Source: Bryobacterales bacterium
Lineage (GTDB): Bacteria > Acidobacteriota > Terriglobia > Bryobacterales > Bryobacteraceae
Assembly (NCBI GenBank): GCA_009697495.1
Contig: SHUN01000041.1
Span: forward strand, 1 to 11,406
Length of the DNA stretch: 11,406 nucleotides
Reading direction: 5' to 3'
Below the pieces are notes generated by a model, which was not told the origin of the DNA, made no database searches, and saw only the letters and a program-made list of their open reading frames with translations. Of this stretch, positions 1 through 3,957 are shown piece after piece. The number at the start of each line of letters is the position of its first letter. Position 1 is the stretch's first letter. Position numbers and translations under genes: made by a program.

Positions 1-93
1 TTCCATTCGCAAGCCGGGTCCATCGGCGATTCTGCCTAACGCTACCCACAGATTCCCCGGACGAGCCACTATTGTAAATGCTGCACGCCAAAT

Positions 94-127
94 GCAAACG
101 CGGAATGGTTGCCCATTCCGCGTTTGC
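94..127 (-). terminator. Perfect 15-bp hairpin downstream of the Lys-rich peptide gene
   Basis: Arms 94-108 and 113-127 are exact reverse complements (15 bp) around a 4-nt loop. The hairpin begins 33 nt after the stop codon of the minus-strand small gene. On that strand the stem is followed only by a short ATTTGG, so the U-tract is weak. The position and stem strength favour an intrinsic terminator, or a 3' stabilising hairpin, for the small gene. It could also stop transcription entering from the left. Confidence 0.7.
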
Positions 128-159
128 CAAACTGATCGAAAAAGATCAGAAGAAAGAAG

Positions 160-294
160 TTAGCTGGCCTTCTTCTTCTTGCCCTTCTTCTTCTCTTCCT
201 TCTTTTCGTCCTTCTTCGTGTCGTCGCTGACGGCAGCGGCGAACGTCACCATCGAGAAAGCGCCGAGAACCATCAACGCAAGAATCTTTTTCAT
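160..294 (-). CDS. Small exported lysine-rich protein (44 aa)
   Basis: The frame begins MKKILALMVLGAFSMVTF and ends in a tail of about 20 residues that is almost wholly Lys, Glu and Asp (KKDEKKEEKKK, then GKKKKAS). Residues 1-21 look like a Sec signal peptide: KK n-region, hydrophobic core, and a small-residue AAA site near residues 19-21. The mature product would be a roughly 23-residue, strongly charged, low-complexity peptide in the periplasm or outside. The start is supported by an excellent Shine-Dalgarno (AAGGAG at 310-305) 10 nt before ATG, the best in the window, and by a 15-bp hairpin after the stop. I know no function. Similar tiny exported KK/EK-rich peptides are, from memory, common in acidobacterial genomes. 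The gene stands alone, divergent from the kinase operon across a 166-bp gap. Signal, ribosome binding site and terminator together make it a convincing gene despite its size. Confidence 0.75.
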   Translation of the reverse strand: MKKILALMVLGAFSMVTFAAAVSDDTKKDEKKEEKKKGKKKKAS

Positions 295-443
295 GTTTCA
301 ATATCTCCTTAAGAATTGTGGCCGCTGGAGGCGGACCAGATACGACCAGCATGAGGCATTCCCCTTCTTCGCGCATCCCGAAAACAGGCTATTTCCCGTC
401 ACGACTTCACGCTAGCCAATCAGGTCCATCCATCACTTCCTAT

Positions 444-456
444 ACCCTAAAAGTAG
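444..456 (+). promoter_or_regulatory. Candidate operator ACCCTA-AA-AGTAG before the kinase
   Basis: The 13-mer ACCCTAAAAGTAG ends 4 nt before the kinase ATG. It matches 11 of 13 positions of ACCCTAGGAGTAG in the control region of the PilZ gene (minus strand, 7814-7802). No good Shine-Dalgarno or clear -35/-10 pair is visible for the kinase, so the element may be the site of an autoregulatory regulator, possibly the response regulator of this operon. The rest of the 295-460 gap shows no gene. Confidence 0.35.
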
Positions 457-460
457 CCGG

Positions 461-1792
461 ATGTTTAACCAAATCACCGACAAGAGCATCCTCCGCGTCC
501 TGATCACCGGGTTCGCCCTTGTCATCGTCCTCCTCCTCGCCTCCGGTTACATCAGCGTCTATAACGCCCAGCAGATCCGCGCCTCCGCCGAACGCCTCGC
601 CGGCGAGCAAGTCGTCACCAACCGCCTCATCGACGAAATCCACCGCGAACAGGGCGCCCTCAACGCCGTCTTCACCAATCTCAACCAGGAACCCGGCTCC
701 GTCGACCGCGACGACATCCTCTCTCAGCTCACCGAAGCCGACCGCGTCATCGAACAAATCGTCGCCGCCGGCAGGGGTACCAAAGACGAGCCCCTCTGGA
801 AGGAACTCCGCCTCGCCGCCACTGACTTCACCGCCGAAGCCCGCCGCCTCCTCGCCGTCGAAAACCCCGAATCGCTCTTCTCTAACGATCTCCTCGAACT
901 CCACGAGCAAGTCATCGAAATCATTCGCAAACTAATCGCCCGCGGCTCTCAACGCTCCTCCCAGGCCCAAGGCGAACTCACCCAAAAATCCGCCCGCCTC
1001 GTCAACCAATCCACCTTCCTCATGGGCGCCTGCCTGATCCTCGCCCTCATCGTCGCCATCCTCACCATCCGCACCACCGCCAGCCTCTCCCGCCGCATCG
1101 AGTATCAGGCCAGCGAACTCAGCCGCGTCTCCTGGCACATGCTCGAAAATCAGGAGGCCGCCGCCCGCCGCTTCTCCCACGAACTCCATGACGAACTCGG
1201 CCAGTCCCTCACCGCCGTCAAAGCCAACCTCGCCGCCCTCGCCGCAGCCGAGTCCAATCGCCGCTTCGAAGATTGCCTCCACCTCGTCGACGAAGCCATC
1301 AAAAACGTCCGCGAACTCTCCCAGCTTCTCCGCCCGACGATTCTCGACGATTTCGGCCTCGACGCCGGCCTTCGCTGGCAATGCGAGCGCTTTAATGAAC
1401 GCACCGGCATCGAAGTCAACTACGACTCCTCCGTCACCGTCCGCCTCCCGGACGAAACCGAAACGCATCTCTTCCGCATCGCCCAGGAAGCGTTGACCAA
1501 CGTCGCCCGCCATTCCAAAGCGACGCGCGTCGAGATCAGCCTGCACAAAGACGGCGACAAGATCCGCCTCCGGATCAGCGACAATGGGAAAGGAATCGAT
1601 CCTGTCGAAAAATCCGCCCGGCGCGGAATCGGCATGACCGGCATGAGGGCCAGAGCGCGCAACGCAGGCGGAGAACTGGAAATCCTGACCCCCGGAAAGG
1701 GAGTAACGATTGCAGCCTGGGTGCCATCCGCCGTAGTGCCCGCGACCCGTACGAATGATGAGCAAGAAGACACGAATCTTATTAGTCGATGA
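461..1792 (+). CDS. NarL-type membrane sensor histidine kinase (HisKA_3 / HATPase_c)
   Basis: 443 aa. TM1 lies at about residues 11-30, followed by a helical extracytoplasmic sensor of about 155 residues resembling a CHASE3/MCP four-helix bundle, and TM2 at about 186-205. The cytoplasmic part has the HisKA_3 H-box ELHDELGQ (phospho-acceptor predicted H243), the RPTILDDFGLDAGL segment, an N-box with N347 (EALTNVARHS), a G1 box DNGKG (374-378) and a G2 box GIGMTGM (389-395). Autophosphorylation and transfer to the adjacent response regulator are expected from the family. No HAMP or PAS domain is evident. The last 38 nt overlap the regulator gene, implying translational coupling. The signal is unknown. 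Synonymous codon use is oddly C-ending up to about position 1480 and mixed after that. ATG at 461 lacks a clear Shine-Dalgarno but gives a proper N-terminus with TM1. Confidence 0.93.
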   Translation: MFNQITDKSILRVLITGFALVIVLLLASGYISVYNAQQIRASAERLAGEQVVTNRLIDEIHREQGALNAVFTNLNQEPGSVDRDDILSQLTEADRVIEQIVAAGRGTKDEPLWKELRLAATDFTAEARRLLAVENPESLFSNDLLELHEQVIEIIRKLIARGSQRSSQAQGELTQKSARLVNQSTFLMGACLILALIVAILTIRTTASLSRRIEYQASELSRVSWHMLENQEAAARRFSHELHDELGQSLTAVKANLAALAAAESNRRFEDCLHLVDEAIKNVRELSQLLRPTILDDFGLDAGLRWQCERFNERTGIEVNYDSSVTVRLPDETETHLFRIAQEALTNVARHSKATRVEISLHKDGDKIRLRISDNGKGIDPVEKSARRGIGMTGMRARARNAGGELEILTPGKGVTIAAWVPSAVVPATRTNDEQEDTNLISR

Positions 1793-2396
1793 CCACGCCG
1801 TAGTCCGCCAGGGCTTCCGCATGATCCTTGGCGCGCAAGCGGATATGGAAATCGTCGGCGAAGCCGGCAACGGCCGCGAAGCCGTCACAATGAGCGAACA
1901 ACTGAAGCCGGATGTCGTCGTCATGGATGTCGCCATGCCCGAACTGAACGGCATCGAGGCCACCCGACGCGTCACCGAAGCCAACCCGCACACCCGTGTT
2001 CTGGCTCTTAGCATGCACAAGGATTCCGTCTATGTCCGCGAAATCCTTCGCGCCGGCGCCCGCGGCTATCTCCTCAAGGATTCCATCGACGTCGACCTCC
2101 TCGCCGCCGTCCGAGCCGTCGCCAAGGGCGAAGGCTACCTCAGCCCCGGCGTGTCCGACACCGTCCTTTCCGATTACCGCAAACACGTCACCGACCCGTT
2201 GGATCTGCTAAGCTCCCGCGAACGCGAAGTTCTGCAATTAATCGCCGAAGGCAAAACGAACAAGGACATCGCGACGCTGCTCAATCTCAGCGTCTACACC
2301 GTCGACGCCCATCGCGGGCGGATCATGGAAAAGCTGAATCTCCACTCGACCAGCGAATTGGTCCGCTTCGCGGTTCGCAAAGGGCTGATTGATTAA
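1755..2396 (+). CDS. NarL/FixJ-family response regulator (REC + LuxR HTH)
   Basis: 213 aa. The receiver domain (about 6-122) has the acidic pair D12/D13, phospho-acceptor D58 in VVVMDVAMPE, the switch residue S86 (ALSMH) and K108 (YLLKD). The LuxR-type helix-turn-helix (about 150-210) begins LSSREREVLQLIAEG, with recognition helix around NLSVYTVDAHRGRI. It is the cognate partner of the upstream kinase, whose gene it overlaps by 38 nt. ATG at 1755 and at 1758 are equally plausible starts. By family it dimerises when phosphorylated and binds promoter DNA. Candidate targets here are the shared 13-bp motif before the kinase and upstream of the PilZ gene. The DNA from 2186 to about 2416 recurs in a decayed, deleted form at 3651-3798. 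Confidence 0.95.
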   Translation: MMSKKTRILLVDDHAVVRQGFRMILGAQADMEIVGEAGNGREAVTMSEQLKPDVVVMDVAMPELNGIEATRRVTEANPHTRVLALSMHKDSVYVREILRAGARGYLLKDSIDVDLLAAVRAVAKGEGYLSPGVSDTVLSDYRKHVTDPLDLLSSREREVLQLIAEGKTNKDIATLLNLSVYTVDAHRGRIMEKLNLHSTSELVRFAVRKGLID

Positions 2397-2423
2397 GGGC
2401 CCGCCACTCGCGCCCGTCTTTTT
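2397..2423 (+). terminator. Weak terminator-like element after the response regulator
   Basis: Directly after the stop codon, GGGC (2397-2400) can pair with GCCC (2412-2415), followed by the T-rich run TCTTTTT (2417-2423). The stem is only 4 bp, so termination would be inefficient. The T-run overlaps the -35 of the next candidate promoter. Confidence 0.25.
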
Positions 2424-2450
2424 GACAAGCCCGCCGAAGTAGTTCATAAA
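2422..2450 (+). promoter_or_regulatory. Sigma-70-type promoter for the DUF4177-like gene
   Basis: A perfect TTGACA (2422-2427), a 17-bp spacer and CATAAA (2445-2450; 4 of 6 to TATAAT). A start site about 7 nt downstream falls at about 2457, only 3-4 nt before ATG 2461, predicting a near-leaderless mRNA. This fits the absence of a Shine-Dalgarno. Confidence 0.5.
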
Positions 2451-2460
2451 ATCTGGGCCT

Positions 2461-2625
2461 ATGCAGAAATGGGAATACAGAGTTGTAAACTGCTACGGAC
2501 TTAGCGGCGCGAAGAAGGTCGACGTTCTAAACCAACTGGGGGAAGAGGGTTGGCAACTCGTATCGGTCACGTTCACTGATGACGGAACCAATAAGGAACT
2601 GTACCTCAAACGCCCGAAAAACTAA
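2461..2625 (+). CDS. Small DUF4177-like protein (54 aa)
   Basis: The protein begins MQKWEYRVVN, continues VDVLNQLGEEGWQLVSV and ends in a basic ELYLKRPKN. The pattern WEY-(R/K)-VV, then LN-x-LGEEGW-(E/Q)-LVSV, then YLKRP is that of the DUF4177 family: small soluble alpha/beta proteins, usually 50-80 aa, of unknown function, common in bacteria. No signal peptide or membrane segment is present, so it is probably cytoplasmic. The ATG is fixed by the family N-terminus and by the well-placed promoter just upstream. No ribosome binding site is visible (CTGGGCCT precedes ATG), which agrees with leaderless initiation. It lies between the response regulator and a toxin-antitoxin remnant, with no sign of an operon with either. 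The family match is by recognition of the pattern; function is unknown. Confidence 0.75.
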   Translation: MQKWEYRVVNCYGLSGAKKVDVLNQLGEEGWQLVSVTFTDDGTNKELYLKRPKN

Positions 2626-2829
2626 CCTCGCCCGGCATGGGAATTAACAGCACAACTTCCTCATTGCGATTCTGGACGGTCTCGGCCGAGCCGCCTGAAC
2701 AAGGAATCGATTACGCCAGAGCCGGTAGGGTACACACCGCGGCCGCCTCATGGACAAGTTAGGGGATCTCTCGGTCAATGAATCGCCCGGCTTTGCTGGT
2801 CGCCACGGTCGGTCGATTTAAGATAGTCC

Positions 2830-2858
2830 TTGACCGGGCAAAAACGGCGCGCAAAAAT
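2830..2858 (+). promoter_or_regulatory. Sigma-70-type promoter for the MNT/HEPN pair
   Basis: TTGACC (2830-2835), a 17-bp spacer and AAAAAT (2853-2858; 4 of 6). The predicted start site, about 2864-2866, coincides with ATG 2865, predicting a leaderless message. The stretch before it (2626-2829) shows no convincing gene. Confidence 0.4.
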
Positions 2859-2864
2859 AGACCC

Positions 2865-3161
2865 ATGGAGAGGGAACAAGTCATAGCAACGCTTCGTGCC
2901 CATGAGCGGCAACTCAAGGACGCTGGTATCGTGCGCCTATCGCTGTTCGGCTCCACGGCGCGGGGCGATGCGGGGCCGGATTCCGATGTCGATCTGCTGG
3001 CCGCGTTCGATGAACGCCGCCGCCTGTCGCTTCTCGATGTCGTGGGCCTTGAGATCCAGCTTGCCGATTTGCTTGGTTGCCCGGTCGATCTCAGCGAAGA
3101 AGGAAGGCTCAAGCCGCGCGTTCAGAAAAATGTAGAGGCCGAGGCTGTGCGTGCCTTCTAG
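2865..3161 (+). CDS. mntA: MntA-like minimal nucleotidyltransferase, antitoxin of a HEPN/MNT pair
   Basis: 98 aa. The nucleotidyltransferase motif is complete: GS at residues 29-30, then TARGDAGPDS, then DVD (D41, D43), which is exactly GSX10DXD. A later acidic residue (D75 in PVDLSE) fits the third metal ligand. In characterised HepT/MntA systems the MNT enzyme blocks the HEPN RNase by adding AMP to a tyrosine next to its active site. The next gene, the HEPN partner, overlaps by 11 nt, so translation is coupled. An in-frame start 29 codons upstream (2778) is possible, but family length, the promoter at 2830-2858 and the absence of family sequence in the extension favour 2865. The antitoxin is intact while its toxin partner is interrupted, a state that selection could tolerate. 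Confidence 0.85.
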   Translation: MEREQVIATLRAHERQLKDAGIVRLSLFGSTARGDAGPDSDVDLLAAFDERRRLSLLDVVGLEIQLADLLGCPVDLSEEGRLKPRVQKNVEAEAVRAF

Positions 3162-3507
3162 CGATCCAATCCAACGCTTTCAGGACATTCTCGAGAACAT
3201 TGCCCGGATCGAACGATACACGGATGGATTCGATTTGCCCGCGTTCATGGGTGACCACAGAACTTACGATGCGGTTGAGCGTTGCCTCGAGCGGATCAGT
3301 GAAGCCTCGAAAAAACTTGGCACTGTAGCTGAAACGCTCTGCCCTGACATCCCGTGGCCAAAAATACGTGCCCTCGGAAACTTCCTCCGTCACGAATAGG
3401 ACCGGATGGAAGGAGACCGCCTTTGGTTCCTGGTTGAAGATGATCTGCCGCCGTTGAAAGCCGCCGCTGGCGCCGCGCTGCAAATGCTTCAGGAAAACGA
3501 ACGGTAA
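3151..3507 (+). pseudogene. hepT: HepT-like HEPN ribonuclease toxin (DUF86) interrupted by an amber codon
   Basis: GTG at 3151 overlaps the MNT gene. Codons 1-82 encode a HEPN domain (start VPSSDPIQRFQDIL; middle DAVERCLERISEASKKLG; end IRALGNFLRHE). Codon 83 is TAG (3397-3399). The same frame then runs on for 35 more sense codons that are typical of the family (DRMEGD, LWFLVEDDLPPLKAA) to TAA at 3505-3507. Without the TAG the product is 118 aa, the usual HepT length. In relatives the position after H-(E/A/G) is tyrosine, giving H-x-Y-D-R, and this Tyr is the one modified by MntA. A TAT or TAC to TAG change is a single substitution. The 82-aa product would lack the C-terminal helix and is probably inactive. 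Alternatives are amber readthrough or a sequencing error. TAG also ends the MNT and TonB-receptor genes here, so genome-wide recoding is unlikely. Confidence 0.8.
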
Positions 3508-3554
3508 ATGAGAGCGAATTCTCCTCTCAACCCGCCTGCGAAACACTCCCGCTG

Positions 3555-3650
3555 CTACGCAATCAGCAGCGACAGCAAATACTCATCCGCCACAGCGCCG
3601 CCGCGAATCCCTTTCCACTTTTGAAAAGCGCCACGGGACTCAACAATCAT
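3555..3650 (-). pseudogene. C-terminal gene scrap on the minus strand (unknown protein)
   Basis: Reading leftward from ATG at 3650 gives about 31 residues, MIVESRGAFQKWKGIRGG followed by AVADEYLLSLLIA, and a TAG stop. The composition and codon choice look like real protein. The frame stays open upstream (LMT before M) but there runs into the DNA of the response-regulator copy, and no ribosome binding site precedes the ATG. I read it as the 3' end of a minus-strand gene cut off where the response-regulator fragment begins. The family is not recognised. A tiny intact gene cannot be excluded. Confidence 0.3.
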
Positions 3651-3798
3651 CGTCATCAACCCATTGGATCTGCTAAGTTCCCGGGAACGCGAAGTTCTGC
3701 AATTGATCGCCGAAGGCAAAACGAACAAGGACATCGCGACGCTGCTCAGCCTCAGCGTCTAAAGGGCTGATTGATTAAGGACCTGCCATCCCCGCCCC
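3651..3798 (+). pseudogene. Truncated, internally deleted copy of the response-regulator 3' end
   Basis: Positions 3651-3760 align without gaps to 2186-2295 of the response-regulator gene with 8 differences in 110 bases. Then 83 bp (2296-2378) are missing, and 3761-3798 aligns to 2379-2416, including the stop region and some bases beyond. In frame it reads NPLDLLSSREREVLQLI and on through KDIATLLSLSV, then TAA at the junction. All differences inside the HTH reading frame are silent except one Asn to Ser, so the source copy was under protein selection before the deletion. The remnant has no receiver domain, no start codon and only half of the HTH, and it cannot work. It is a duplication scar or the far end of an inserted segment. 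Confidence 0.88.
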
Positions 3799-3802
3799 GG
3801 CC

Positions 3803-3853
3803 GGAAATGTCCGCGCCACTGTTCGTCCTCCAGTCCGGTGGACGGGACATTTC
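3803..3853. mobile_element. Inverted repeat resembling an insertion-sequence end (remnant)
   Basis: GAAATGTCC (3804-3812) is exactly complementary to GGACATTTC (3845-3853). Inside it CGTCC (about 3824-3828) pairs with GGACG, adjoining the right arm. The repeat begins a few bases after the response-regulator copy loses similarity. The GGACATTTCTACTTTGCC stretch (to about 3862) reminds me of ends of IS21/IS481-type elements, from memory only. No transposase is present. It may instead be a structured leader of the TonB-receptor gene. Confidence 0.3.
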
Positions 3854-3883
3854 TACTTTGCCGCGACACTCGCCCTAACCGAA

Positions 3884-3913
3884 TTGACACCCCCCGTTCG
3901 TATGTGATGCTAT
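3884..3913 (+). promoter_or_regulatory. Candidate promoter of the TonB-dependent receptor gene
   Basis: A perfect TTGACA (3884-3889), then an 18-bp spacer to TGCTAT (3908-3913; 3 of 6), preceded by a TGTG that could act as an extended -10. The predicted start at about 3920 leaves a leader of about 38 nt, containing the GGGAGAG Shine-Dalgarno at 3945-3951. The -10 is poor, so this is tentative. Confidence 0.35.
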
Positions 3914-3957
3914 TGCACGCAGCGCCCGAAACGCGGCGCTTACTGGGAGAGTCTTGC

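Noticed and set aside
440..910. Minus-strand 156-codon frame antisense to the kinase sensor domain
   Set aside because: It is strongly Glu/Asp/Gly-rich from reversed CTC, GTC and GCC codons. The plus-strand kinase frame has clear domains.
932..2020. Long minus-strand frame of 362 codons antisense to the kinase and regulator
   Set aside because: It is produced by the C-ending codon bias of the sense genes. The translation has no recognisable domain and is Gly/Ala/Asp-rich in the manner of antisense shadows.
2726..2732. Single TAGGGTA resembling half of the PilZ-upstream palindrome
   Set aside because: It has no partner arm, no AGTAG neighbour, and lies more than 100 bp from any start codon; likely chance.
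2637..2768. Short plus-strand frame in the gap between the DUF4177-like and MNT genes
   Set aside because: About 43 codons with no ribosome binding site and no protein-like pattern. I see no gene in this gap.
2778..2864. N-terminal extension of the MNT antitoxin
   Set aside because: It overlaps the predicted promoter, adds residues absent from the MNT family, and the 98-aa form already has a normal length.
3397..3399. Genome-wide amber recoding as an explanation of the hepT TAG
   Set aside because: The MNT, PilZ and TonB-receptor genes all end in TAG at their natural ends, so TAG is an ordinary stop here.
3508..3530. GAGAG/CTCTC inverted repeat around GAATTC after the hepT frame
   Set aside because: The arms are too short, there is no T-run, and such repeats are expected by chance.
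3838..3957. 40-codon N-terminal extension of the TonB receptor
   Set aside because: It would bury the signal peptide, it overlaps the inverted repeat and promoter, and ATG 3958 has a good Shine-Dalgarno.
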